Made by a program: the position numbers and the translations under genes
Assembly: GCA_930367205.1 (NCBI GenBank)
Contig: OV884015.1
Span: 2,728,001 to 2,792,000, forward strand
DNA from: Acanthosoma haemorrhoidale
Taxonomy: Eukaryota > Arthropoda > Insecta > Hemiptera > Acanthosomatidae
Length of the DNA: 64,000 bases
Direction: 5' to 3'
Part shown: positions 9,600 to 21,516 of the stretch, one piece after another
Layout: every line of letters starts with the position of its first letter
Position numbering within the stretch: position 1 is the stretch's first letter
Notes under the pieces: model-generated
Told to the model about the DNA's origin: nothing
What the model saw: the letters and a program-made list of their open reading frames with translations, nothing else
Database searches by the model: none

Positions 9600-10650
9600 A
9601 TATTCACCTTCGCTTAGCGCGGTCATTTCGGCTGCTGCCGTAATTAGAAAGATGTAGAATTTTTTTTATCGCTAATAACTCAGCAACCAGTTATGGTAGC
9701 ATTATGTGTTTTTTTTTATTAGGTACATCTATATATTGTCAACAATCCCACAAAGTTTGATTCAATTGATGATGGTGGTTTTGGAGCTAGGCCGAGGTGA
9801 ACATATTCACTTTTGCTAAGCTCGGTCGATTTGGCGTTTGAGGAAATGGGATGGATGTAGAATTATTCTTAGTGCTAATAACTCTGCAACAAGTTATGGG
9901 ATTATTATGTAGTTTCTTTGCTTACGTTCCTCTATATATTGTCAACAAACCCACAAAGTTTAAATTCATTGATGCTAGTAGTTTTTGAGGAAGGGCGATG
10001 TGAACATATTCCCCTTCGCTTAGCGCGGTCATTTCGGCTATTGCCGAAATTAGAAAGATGTAGAATTACCTTTATCGCTAATAACTCAGCAACCAGTTAT
10101 GATAGCATTATGTGTTTTTTTTTTATTACGTACATCTATATATTCTTACCAATCCCACAAAGTTTGATTAAATTGATGCTGGTAGTTTTTTAGGAAGGGC
10201 GATGTGAACATATTCACCTTCGCTTAGCGCGGTCATTTTGGCTGCTGCCGAAATTGGAAAGATGTAGAATTATTTTTATCGCTAATAACTCGGCAACCAG
10301 CTATAGTAGCATTATGAGGTTTTTGTTATTACGTACATCTATATATTGTCAACAATCCCACAAAGTTTGATTGAATTGATGCTAGTAGTTTTTGAGATTG
10401 GGCGATGTGAACATATTCCACTTTGCTTAGTTCGGTGGATTCGGCTGTTGAAGAAACTTGAAAGATTTAGAATGATGCATTATCGCTAATAACTCGGCAA
10501 CCAATTATGGTAGCATTATGTGGTTTTTTTTATTAGGTACATCTATATATTGTCAACAATCCCACAAAGTTTGATTCAATTGATGATATTGGTTTTGGAG
10601 CTAGGCCGATGTGAACATATTCACTTTTGCTAAGCTCGGTCGATTTGGCT
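9600..10650 (+). repeat. Seven-monomer duplication, first copy (offset 1424)
   Basis: About 1 kb here recurs at 11024-12074, an offset of 1424 bp or seven monomers. Diagnostic blocks are the h monomer near 9720, an f variant with tttaaattc near 9960, and the k monomer with attcttaccaatccc near 10140. The copies separate where this one changes from a type b first half into a type c second half (ggtcgatttggctgttgaag). Confidence 0.88.
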
Positions 10651-10740
10651 GTTGAAGAAACTTGAAAGATTTAGAATTATACATTATAGCTATTTTCTCT
10701 GGAACCAGTAAAGGCTGCATTTTGTGGTTTCTTTTATTTT
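10565..10740 (+). repeat. Chimeric b/c monomer of satellite A
   Basis: The first half is type b (gattcaattgatgatattgg, ggagctaggccgatg, cttttgctaagctcggtcg). The second half is type c (ggctgttgaagaaacttg, tatagctattttctctgg). The change occurs in the shared ctcggt-gattt core. From here on the sequence matches 12274 onward at an offset of 1627 bp, eight monomers, which fits an in-register exchange or conversion. Confidence 0.8.
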
Positions 10741-11023
10741 TTACATCTATATATTATCAACAATCCCACAATGTTTGACATAAATGTTTCAAGCGGTTTC
10801 GGAGGTAGAGTAATTTGAAGATATTTCCATCCCCTAAGCTTCGGCAATGTGACAGATCAAGGAGCTGGATAGATGTAAAATTATGTTTATTGCTAATTCC
10901 TGGGCAACCAGTTATGGTAGCATTATTTAGTTTTTTTTATTACGTACATCTATATATTGTCAACCATCCCACAAAGTTTGATTGAATTGATGCTAGTAGT
11001 TTTTAAGATTGGGCGATGTGAAC

Positions 11024-12074
11024 ATATTCCACTTCGCTTAGCGCGGTCATTTCGGCTGCTGCCGTAATTAGAAAGATGTAGAATTTTTTTTATCGCTAAT
11101 AACTCAGCAACCAGTTATGGTAGCATTATGTGTTTTTTTTTATTAGGTACATCTATATATTGTCAACAATCCCACAAAGTTTGATTCAATTGATGATGGT
11201 GGTTTTGGAGCTAGGCCGAGGTGAACATATTCACTTTTGCTAAGCTCGGTCGATTTGGCGTTTGAGGAAATGGGATGGATGTAGAATTATTCTTAGTGCT
11301 AATAACTCTGCAACAAGTTATGGGATTATTATGTAGTTTCTTTGCTTACGTTCCTCTATATATTGTCAACAAACCCACAAAGTTTAAATTCATTGATGCT
11401 AGTAGTTTTTGAGGAAGGGCGATGTGAACATATTCCCCTTCGCTTAGCGCGGTCATTTCGGCTATTGCCGAAATTAGAAAGATGTAGAATTACCTTTATC
11501 GCTAATAACTCAGCAACCAGTTATGATAGCATTATGTGTTTTTTTTTTATTACGTACATCTATATATTCTTACCAATCCCACAAAGTTTGATTAAATTGA
11601 TGCTGGTAGTTTTTTAGGAAGGGCGATGTGAACATATTCACCTTCGCTTAGCGCGGTCATTTTGGCTGCTGCCGAAATTGGAAAGATGTAGAATTATTTT
11701 TATCGCTAATAACTCGGCAACCAGCTATAGTAGCATTATGAGGTTTTTTTTATTACGTACATCTATATATTGTCAACAATCCCACAAAGTTTGATTGAAT
11801 TGATGCTAGTAGTTTTTGAGATTGGGCGATGTGAACATATTCCACTTTGCTTAGTTCGGTGGATTCGGCTGTTGAAGAAACTTGAAAGATTTAGAATGAT
11901 GCATTATCGCTAATAACTCGGCAACCAATTATGGTAGCATTATGTGGTTTTTTTTATTAGGTACATCTATATATTGTCAACAATCCCACAAAGTTTGATT
12001 CAATTGATGATATTGGTTTTGGAGCTAGGCCGATGTGAACATATTCACTTTTGCTAAGCTCGGTCGATTTGGCG
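11024..12074 (+). repeat. Seven-monomer duplication, second copy (offset 1424)
   Basis: Partner of the block at 9600-10650, with only rare differences such as aggtttttgtt near 10318 against aggttttttttt here. It continues with a normal b monomer (ggcgtttgagg), whereas the first copy turns into a b/c chimera. Confidence 0.88.
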
Positions 12075-14195
12075 TTTGAGGAAATTGGATAGATGTAGAA
12101 TTATTCTTATCGCTAATAACTCTGCAACAAGTTATGGGATTATTATGTAGTTTCTTTGCTTACGTTCCTCTATATATTGTCAACAAACCCACAAAGTTTG
12201 ATCAAACTGATGATAGTGGTTTCGGAGGTAGGGCGATGTAAACATATTCGACTTTGCTTAGCTCGGTGGATTTGGCTGTTGAAGAAACTTGAAAGATTTA
12301 GAATTATACATTATAGCTATTTTCTCTGGAACCAGTAAAGGCTGCATTTTGTGGTTTCTTTTATTTTTTACATCTATATATTATCAACAATCCCACAATG
12401 TTTGACATAAATGTTTCAAGCGGTTTCGGAGGTAGAGTAATTTGAAGATATTTCCATCCCCTAAGCTTCGGCAATGTGACAGATCAAGGAGCTGGATAGA
12501 TGTAAAATTATGTTTATTGCTAATTCCTGGGCAACCAGTTATGGTAGCATTATTTAGTTTTTTTTATTACGTACATCTATATATTGTCAACAATCTCACA
12601 AAAATTGATTGAATTGATGCTAGTAGTTTTTGAGATTGGGCGATGTGAACATATTCCACTTTGCTTAGTTCGGTGGATTCGGCTGTTGAAGAAACTTGAA
12701 AGATTTAGAATTATGCATTATCGCTAATAACTCTGCAACAAGTTATGGGATTATTATGTAGTTTCTTTGCTTACGTTCCTCTATATATTGTTTACAAACC
12801 CACAAAGTTTGATTCAATTGATGATAGTGGTTTTGGAGCTAGGCCGATGTGAACATATTCACTTTTGCTAAGCTCGGTCGATTTGGCGTTTGAGCAAATT
12901 GGATAGATGTAGAATTATTCTTATCGCTAATAACTCTCCAACAAGCTATGGGAGCATTATGTGGTTTCTTTGCTTACGTTCCTCTATGTATTGTCAACAA
13001 ACCCACAAAGTTTAAATTCATTGATGCTAGTAGTTTTTAAGGAAGGGCGATGTTAACATATTCAACTTCGCTTAACGCGGTCAATTCGGCTATTGCCGAA
13101 ATTGGAAAGATGTAGATTTACCTTTATCGCTAATAACTCAGCAACCAGTTATGATAGCATTATGTGGTTTTTTTTATTACGTTCCTCTATATATTGTCAA
13201 CAAACCCACAAAGTTTGATCAAAATGATGATAGTGGTTTCGGAGGTAGACTGATTTGAAGATATTTCCCTTTGCTTAGCTCGGTGGATTCGGCTGTTGAA
13301 GAAACTTGAAAGATTTAGAATTATACATTATCGCTAATTTCTCTGGAACCAGTAAAGACAGCATTTTGTGGTTTCTTTTATTTTTTACATCTATATATTA
13401 TCAACAATCCCAAAAAGTAGGACATTAATGTTTCCAGCGGTTTCGGAGGTAGAGTGATTTGAAGATATTTCCATCCCCTAAGCTTCGGCAATGTGACAGA
13501 TCAAGGAGCTGGATAGATGCAAAATTATGTTTATTGCTAATTACTGGGTAACCAGTAATGGTAGCATTATTTAGTTTTTTTTATTACGTACATCTATGTA
13601 TTGTCAACAATCCCACAAAGTTTGATTGAATTGATGATAGTGGTTTTGGAGCTAGGGCAATGTGAACATATTCACTTTTGCTAAGCTCGGTCGATTTGGC
13701 GTTTGAGAAAATGTGATAGATGTAGAATTATTCTTAGTGCTAATAACTCTGCAACAAGTTATGGGATTATTATGTAGTTTCTTTGCTTACGTTCCTCTAT
13801 ATATTGTCAACAAACCCACAAAGTTTGATCAAATTGATGATAGTGGTTTCGGAGGTAGGGCGATGTGAACATATTCGACTTTGCTTAGCTCGGTGGATTT
13901 GGCTGTTGAAGAAACTTGAAAGATTTAGAATTATACATTATAGCTAATTTCTCTGGAACCAGTAAAGGCAGCATTTTGTGGTTTCTTTTATTTTTTACAT
14001 CTATATATTATCAACAATCCCACAATGTTTGACATAAATGTTTCAAGCGGTTTCGGAGGTAGAGTAATTTGAAGATATTTCCATCCCCTAAGCTTCGGCA
14101 ATGTGACAGATCAAGGAGCTGGATTAATGTAAAATTATGTTTATTGCTAATTCCTGGGCAACCAGCTATAGTAGCATTATGAGGTTTTTTTTATT

Positions 14196-14399
14196 ACGTA
14201 CATCTATATATTGTCAACAATCCCACAAGGTTTGATTGAATTGATGCTAGTAGTTTTTGAGATTGGGCGATGTGAACATATTCCACTTTGCTTAGTTCGG
14301 TGGATTCGGCTGTTGAAGAAACTTGAAAGATTTAGAATGATGCATTATCGCTAATAACTCGGCAACCAATTATGGTAGCATTATGTGGTTTTTTTTATT
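14196..14399 (+). repeat. Type a monomer of satellite A (reference copy)
   Basis: Example of type a, 204 bp. It carries ttgaattgatgctag, gagattgggcgatg, a ctttgcttagttcggtgg core, gaagaaacttgaaag, and a gaatgatgcattatcg block, and ends in ggttttttttatt. The core half resembles types c and d, while the first half resembles f and g. The type may itself be an old recombinant. It always precedes type b in the higher-order units. Confidence 0.85.
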
Positions 14400-14602
14400 A
14401 CGTACATCTATATATTGTTTACAAACCCACAAAGTTTGATTCAATTGATGATATTGGTTTTGGAGCTAGGCCGATGTGAACATATTCACTTTTGCTAAGC
14501 TCGGTCGATTTGGCGTTTGAGGAAATTGGATAGATGTAGAATTATACTTATCGCTAATAACTCAGCAACAAGTTAAGGGAGCATTTTGTGGATTCTTTGC
14601 TT
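14400..14602 (+). repeat. Type b monomer of satellite A (reference copy)
   Basis: Example of type b, 203 bp. Diagnostic blocks are attgtttacaaaccc, gatgatattggttttgg, ggagctaggccgatg, cttttgctaagctcgg, and an ending of gtggattctttgctt in place of the T run. Types b and e therefore hand over to monomers that start acgttcctct rather than acgtacatct. Confidence 0.85.
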
Positions 14603-14806
14603 ACGTTCCTCTATTTATTGTCAACAAACCCACAAAGTTTGATCAAATTGATGATAGTGGTTTCGGAGGTAGACTGATTTGAAGATATTTCCCTTTGCTT
14701 AGCTCGGTGGATTCGGCTGTTGAAGAAACTTGAAAGATTTAGAATTATACATTATCGCTAATTTCTCTGGAACTAGTAAAGGCAGCATTTTGTGGTTTCT
14801 TTTATT
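14603..14806 (+). repeat. Type c monomer of satellite A (reference copy)
   Basis: Example of type c, 204 bp. Diagnostic blocks are acgttcctct, tttgatcaaattgatg, ggtttcggaggtagactg, gaagatatttccc, tttgcttagctcggtgg, and tttctctggaac in place of taactcggcaac. In a variant form, c'', ggtagggcgatg replaces ggtagactg. A tttgatcaaaatgatg variant marks the first monomer of each HOR-I copy. Confidence 0.85.
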
Positions 14807-15009
14807 TTTTACATCTATATATTATCAACAATCCCAAAAAGTAGGACATTAATGTTTCCAGCGGTTTCGGAGGTAGAGTGATTTGAAGATATTTCCATCC
14901 CCTAAGCTTCGGCAATGTGACAGATCAAGGAGCTGGATAGATGTAAAATTATGTTTATTGCTAATTCCTGGGCAACCAGCTATAGTAGCATTATGAGGTT
15001 TTTTTTATT
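14807..15009 (+). repeat. Type d monomer of satellite A (reference copy)
   Basis: Example of type d, 203 bp, the most diverged type. It reads tattatcaac, caaaaagtaggacattaatg (or cacaatgtttgacataaatg in the variant d''), then tccatcccctaagcttcgg, caatgtgacagatcaagg and ggatagatgtaaaattatg. It carries the only HindIII site (AAGCTT) I noticed in family A, so it should give a diagnostic restriction pattern. Its attatgttt segment is where family B joins family A. Confidence 0.85.
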
Positions 15010-15823
15010 ACGTACATCTATATATTGTCAACAATCCCACAAAGTTTGATTGAATTGATGCTAGTAGTTTTTGAGATTGGGCGATGTGAACATATTCCAC
15101 TTTGCTTAGTTCGGTGGATTCGGCTGTTGAAGAAACTTGAAAGATTTAGAATGATGCATTATCGCTAATAACTCGGCAACCAATTATGGTAGCATTATGT
15201 GGTTTTTTTTATTACGTACATCTATATATTGTTTACAAACCCACAAAGTTTGATTCAATTGATGAAATTGGTTTTGGAGCTAGGCCGATGTGAACATATT
15301 CACTTTTGCTAAGCTCGGTCGATTTGGCGTTTGAGGAAATTGGATAGATGTAGAATTATACTTATCGCTAATAACTCAGCAACAAGTTAAGGGAGCATTT
15401 TGTGGATTCTTTGCTTACGTTCCTCTATTTATTGTCAACAAACCCACAAAGTTTGATCAAATTGATGATAGTGGTTTCGGAGGTAGACTGATTTGAAGAT
15501 ATTTCCCTTTGCTTAGCTCGGTGGATTCGGCTGTTGAAGAAACTTGAAAGATTTAGAATTATACATTATCGCTAATTTCTCTGGAACCAGTAAAGACAGC
15601 ATTTTGTGGTTTCTTTTATTTTTTACATCTATATATTATCAACAATCCCAAAAAGTAGGACATTAATGTTTCCAGCGGTTTCGGAGGTAGAGTGATTTGA
15701 AGATATTTCCATCCCCTAAGCTTCGGCAATGTGACAGATCAAGGAGCTGGATTAATGTAAAATTATGTTTATTGCTAATTCCTGGGCAACCAGCTATAGT
15801 AGCATTATGAGGTTTTTTTTATT
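15010..15823 (+). repeat. a-b-c-d tetramer, 814 bp, copy 2 of a local tandem
   Basis: Second tetramer, directly following the first. A private variant, gatgaaattgg in monomer b near 15262, also occurs near 19535 in HOR-I copy 1, which places these tetramers in corresponding positions. Confidence 0.9.
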
Positions 15824-17449
15824 ACGTACATCTATATATTGTCAACAATCCCACAAAGTTTGATTGAATTGATGCTAGTAGTTTTTGAGATTGGGCGATG
15901 TGAACATATTCCACTTTGCTTAGTTCGGTGGATTCGGCTGTTGAAGAAACTTGAAAGATTTAGAATGATGCATTATCGCTAATAACTCGGCAACCAATTA
16001 TGGTAGCATTATGTGGTTTTTTTTATTACGTACATCTATATATTGTTTACAAACCCACAAAGTTTGATTCAATTGATGATATTGGTTTTGGAGCTAGGCC
16101 GATGTGAACATATTCACTTTTGCTAAGCTCGGTCGATTTGGCGTTTGAGGAAATTGGATAGATGTAGAATTATACTTATCGCTAATAACTCAGCAACAAG
16201 TTAAGGGAGCATTTTGTGGATTCTTTGCTTACGTTCCTCTATTTATTGTCAACAAACCCACAAAGTTTAATTTCATTGATGCTAGTAGTTTTTGAGGAAG
16301 GGTGATGTTAACATATTCACCTTCGCTTAGCGCGGTCATTTTGGCTGCTGCCAAAATTGGAAAGATGTAGAATTATTTTTATCGCTAATAACTCGGCAAC
16401 CAGCCATAGTAGCATTATGTGGTTTTTTTTATTACGTACATCTATATATTGTCAACCATCCCACAAAGTTTGATTGAATTGATACTAGTAGTTTTTATGA
16501 TTGGGCGATGTGGACATATTCCACTTCGCTTAGCGCGGTCATTTCGGCTGCTGCCGTAATTAGAAAGATGTAGAATTTTTTTTATCGCTAATAACTCAGC
16601 AACCAGTTATGGTAGCATTATGTGTTTTTTTTTATTAGGTACATCTATATATTGTCAACAATCCCACAAAGTTTGATTCAATTGATGATGGTGGTTTTGG
16701 AGCTAGGCCGAGGTGAACATATTCACTTTTGCTAAGCTCGGTCGATTTGGCGTTTGAGGAAATTGGATAGATGTAGAATTATTCTTAGTGCTAATAACTC
16801 TGCAACAAGTTATGGGATTATTATGTAGTTTCTTTGCTTACGTTCCTCTATATATTGTCAACAAACCCACAAAGTTTAATTTCATTGATGCTAGTAGTTT
16901 TTTAGGAAGGGCGATGTGAACATATTCACCTTCGCTTAGCGCGGTCATTTTGGCTGCTGCCGAAATTGGAAAGATGTAGAATTATTTTTATCGCTAATAA
17001 CTCGGCAACCAGCCATAGTAGCATTATGAGGTTTTTTTTATTACGTACATCTATATATTGTCAACAATCCCACAAAGTTTGATTGAATTGATGCTAGTAG
17101 TTTTTGAGATTGGGCGATGTGAACATATTCCACTTTGCTTAGTTCGGTGGATTCGGCTGTTGAAGAAACTTGAAAGATTTAGAATGATGCATTATCGCTA
17201 ATAACTCGGCAACCAATTATGGTAGCATTATGTGGTTTTTTTTATTACGTACATCTATATATTGTTTACAAACCCACAAAGTTTGATTCAATTGATGATA
17301 TTGGTTTTGGAGCTAGGCCGATGTGAACATATTCACTTTTGCTAAGCTCGGTCGATTTGGCGTTTGAGGAAATTGGATAGATGTAGAATTATTCTTATCG
17401 CTAATAACTCAGCAACAAGTTAAGGGAGCATTTTGTGGATTCTTTGCTT

Positions 17450-20400
17450 ACGTTCCTCTATATATTGTCAACAAACCCACAAAGTTTGATCAAAATGATG
17501 ATAGTGGTTTCGGAGGTAGACTGATTTGAAGATATTTCCCTTTGCTTAGCTCGGTGGATTCGGCTGTTGAAGAAACTTGAAAGATTTAGAATTATACATT
17601 ATCGCTAATTTCTCTGGAACCAGTAAAGACAGCATTTTGTGGTTTCTTTTATTTTTTACATCTATATATTATCAACAATCCCAAAAAGTAGGACATTAAT
17701 GTTTCCAGCGGTTTCGGAGGTAGAGTGATTTGAAGATATTTCCATCCCCTAAGCTTCGGCAATGTGACAGATCAAGGAGCTGGATAGATGCAAAATTATG
17801 TTTATTGCTAATTACTGGGTAACCAGTAATGGTAGCATTATTTAGTTTTTTTTATTACGTACATCTATGTATTGTCAACAATCCCACAAAGTTTGATTGA
17901 ATTGATGATAGTGGTTTTGGAGCTAGGGCAATGTGAACATATTCACTTTTGCTAAGCTCGGTCGATTTGGCGTTTGAGAAAATGTGATAGATGTAGAATT
18001 ATTCTTAGTGCTAATAACTCTGCAACAAGTTATGGGATTATTATGTAGTTTCTTTGCTTACGTTCCTCTATATATTGTCAACAAACCCACAAAGTTTGAT
18101 CAAATTGATGATAGTGGTTTCGGAGGTAGGGCGATGTGAACATATTCGACTTTGCTTAGCTCGGTGGATTTGGCTGTTGAAGAAACTTGAAAGATTTAGA
18201 ATTATACATTATAGCTAATTTCTCTGGAACCAGTAAAGGCAGCATTTTGTGGTTTCTTTTATTTTTTACATCTATATATTATCAACAATCCCACAATGTT
18301 TGACATAAATGTTTCAAGCGGTTTCGGAGGTAGAGTAATTTGAAGATATTTCCATCCCCTAAGCTTCGGCAATGTGACAGATCAAGGAGCTGGATTAATG
18401 TAAAATTATGTTTATTGCTAATTCCTGGGCAACCAGCTATAGTAGCATTATGAGGTTTTTTTTATTACGTACATCTATATATTGTCAACAATCCCACAAA
18501 GTTTGATTGAATTGATGCTAGTAGTTTTTGAGATTGGGCGATGTGAACATATTCCACTTTGCTTAGTTCGGTGGATTCGGCTGTTGAAGAAACTTGAAAG
18601 ATTTAGAATGATGCATTATCGCTAATAACTCGGCAACCAATTATGGTAGCATTATGTGGTTTTTTTTATTACGTACATCTATATATTGTTTACAAACCCA
18701 CAAAGTTTGATTCAATTGATGATATTGGTTTTGGAGCTAGGCCGATGTGAACATATTCACTTTTGCTAAGCTCGGTCGATTTGGCGTTTGAGGAAATTGG
18801 ATAGATGTAGAATTATACTTATCGCTAATAACTCAGCAACAAGTTAAGGGAGCATTTTGTGGATTCTTTGCTTACGTTCCTCTATTTATTGTCAACAAAC
18901 CCACAAAGTTTGATCAAATTGATGATAGTGGTTTCGGAGGTAGACTGATTTGAAGATATTTCCCTTTGCTTAGCTCGGTGGATTCGGCTGTTGAAGAAAC
19001 TTGAAAGATTTAGAATTATACATTATCGCTAATTTCTCTGGAACCAGTAAAGACAGCATTTTGTGGTTTCTTTTATTTTTTACATCTATATATTATCAAC
19101 AATCCCAAAAAGTAGGACATTAATGTTTCCAGCGGTTTCGGAGGTAGAGTGATTTGAAGATATTTCCATCCCCTAAGCTTCGGCAATGTGACAGATCAAG
19201 GAGCTGGATAGATGTAAAATTATGTTTATTGCTAATTCCTGGGCAACCAGCTATAGTAGCATTATGAGGTTTTTTTTATTACGTACATCTATATATTGTC
19301 AACAATCCCACAAAGTTTGATTGAATTGATGCTAGTAGTTTTTGAGATTGGGCGATGTGAACATATTCCACTTTGCTTAGTTCGGTGGATTCGGCTGTTG
19401 AAGAAACTTGAAAGATTTAGAATGATGCATTATCGCTAATAACTCGGCAACCAATTATGGTAGCATTATGTGGTTTTTTTTATTACGTACATCTATATAT
19501 TGTTTACAAACCCACAAAGTTTGATTCAATTGATGAAATTGGTTTTGGAGCTAGGCCGATGTGAACATATTCACTTTTGCTAAGCTCGGTCGATTTGGCG
19601 TTTGAGGAAATTGGATAGATGTAGAATTATACTTATCGCTAATAACTCAGCAACAAGTTAAGGGAGCATTTTGTGGATTCTTTGCTTACGTTCCTCTATT
19701 TATTGTCAACAAACCCACAAAGTTTGATCAAATTGATGATAGTGGTTTCGGAGGTAGACTGATTTGAAGATATTTCCCTTTGCTTAGCTCGGTGGATTCG
19801 GCTGTTGAAGAAACTTGAAAGATTTAGAATTATACATTATCGCTAATTTCTCTGGAACCAGTAAAGACAGCATTTTGTGGTTTCTTTTATTTTTTACATC
19901 TATATATTATCAACAATCCCAAAAAGTAGGACATTAATGTTTCCAGCGGTTTCGGAGGTAGAGTGATTTGAAGATATTTCCATCCCCTAAGCTTCGGCAA
20001 TGTGACAGATCAAGGAGCTGGATAGATGTAAAATTATGTTTATTGCTAATTACTGGGCAACCAGTTATGGTAGCATTATTTAGTTTTTCTTAATACGTAG
20101 ATCTATGTATTGTCAACAATCCCACAAAGTTTGATTGAATTGATGATAGTGGTTTTGGAGCTAGGGCAATGTGAACATATTCACTTTTGCTAAGCTCGGT
20201 CGATTTGGCGTTTGAGGAAATTGGATAGATGTAGAATTATTCTTAGTGCTAATAACTCTGCAACAAGTTATGGGATTATTATGTAGTTTCTTTGCTTACG
20301 TTCCTCTATATATTGTCAACAAACCCACAAAGTTTAATTTCATTGATGCTAGTAGTTTTTGAGGAAGGGTGATGTTAACATATTCACCTTCGCTTAGCGC

Positions 20401-21516
20401 GGTCATTTTGGCTGCTGCCAAAATTGGAAAGATGTAGAATTATTTTTATCGCTAATAACTCGGCAACCAGCCATAGTAGCATTATGTGGTTTTTTTTATT
20501 ACGTACATCTATATATTGTCAACCATCCCACAAAGTTTGATTGAATTGATACTAGTAGTTTTTATGATTGGGCGATGTGGACATATTCCACTTCGCTTAG
20601 CGCGGTCATTTCGGCTGCTGCCGTAATTAGAAAGATGTAGAATTTTTTTTATCGCTAATAACTCAGCAACCAGTTATGGTAGCATTATGTGTTTTTTTTT
20701 ATTAGGTACATCTATATATTGTTTACAATCCCACAAAGTTTGATTCAATTGATGATGGTGGTTTTGGAGCTAGGCCGAGGTGAACATATTCACTTTTGCT
20801 AAGCTCGGTCGATTTGGCGTTTGAGGAAATTGGATAGATGTAGAATTATTCTTAGTGCTAATAACTCTGCAACAAGTTATGGGATTATTATGTAGTTTCT
20901 TTGCTTACGTTCCTCTATATATTGTCAACAAACCCACAAAGTTTAATTTCATTGATGCTAGTAGTTTTTGAGGAAGGGCGATGTGAACATATTCACCTTC
21001 GCTTAGCGCGGTCATTTTGGCTGCTGCCGAAATTGGAAAGATGTAGAATTATTTTTATCGCTAATAACTCGGCAACCAGCTATAGTAGCATTATGAGGTT
21101 TTTTTTATTACGTACATCTATATATTGTCAACAATCCCACAAAGTTTGATTGAATTGATGCTAGTAGTTTTTGAGATTGGGCGATGTGAACATATTCCAC
21201 TTTGCTTAGTTCGGTGGATTCGGCTGTTGAAGAAACTTGAAAGATTTAGAATGATGCATTATCGCTAATAACTCGGCAACCAATTATGGTAGCATTATGT
21301 GGTTTTTTTTATTACGTACATCTATATATTGTTTACAAACCCACAAAGTTTGATTCAATTGATGATATTGGTTTTGGAGCTAGGCCGATGTGAACATATT
21401 CACTTTTGCTAAGCTCGGTCGATTTGGCGTTTGAGGAAATTGGATAGATGTAGAATTATTCTTATCGCTAATAACTCAGCAACAAGTTAAGGGAGCATTT
21501 TGTGGATTCTTTGCTT
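17450..21516 (+). repeat. HOR-I copy 1 (20-mer, 4067 bp)
   Basis: Complete canonical unit. Approximate monomer starts are: c 17450, d 17654, e 17857, c'' 18060, d'' 18264, a 18467, b 18671, c 18874, d 19078, a 19281, b 19485, c 19688, d 19892, e 20095, f 20298, g 20502, h 20705, f' 20908, a 21111, b 21314. The marker tttgatcaaaatgatg occurs once per copy, in the first monomer. The h monomer of this copy has tgtttacaatccc where other copies have tgtcaacaatccc. Its f' monomer has gtttttgaggaagg where others have gttttttaggaagg, and this opens a longer chance reading frame. Confidence 0.95.

Larger units (their letters stand above)
14196..15009 (+). repeat. a-b-c-d tetramer, 814 bp, copy 1 of a local tandem
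   Basis: Four monomers (204+203+204+203 bp) that repeat at 15010 and again, incompletely, at 15824. This is the smallest regular higher-order period in family A and appears twice in tandem inside every HOR-I copy. Differences between neighbours are single bases, for example ggaactagtaaaggc against ggaaccagtaaagac. Confidence 0.9.
13180..17449 (+). repeat. HOR-I relative with 21 monomers (4271-bp spacing)
   Basis: Upstream relative of the 20-monomer unit. Its order is c d e c'' d'' a b c d a b c d a b (c/f hybrid) g h f' a b. The canonical copies have e f where this has a b and the hybrid. The tttgatcaaaatgatg marker at 13217 lies 4271 bp before the next one at 17488, one monomer longer than the canonical 4067. 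The extra material is a third, incomplete a-b-c-d tetramer (15824 onward), with a c-to-f switch in the monomer at 16231. Confidence 0.88.
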
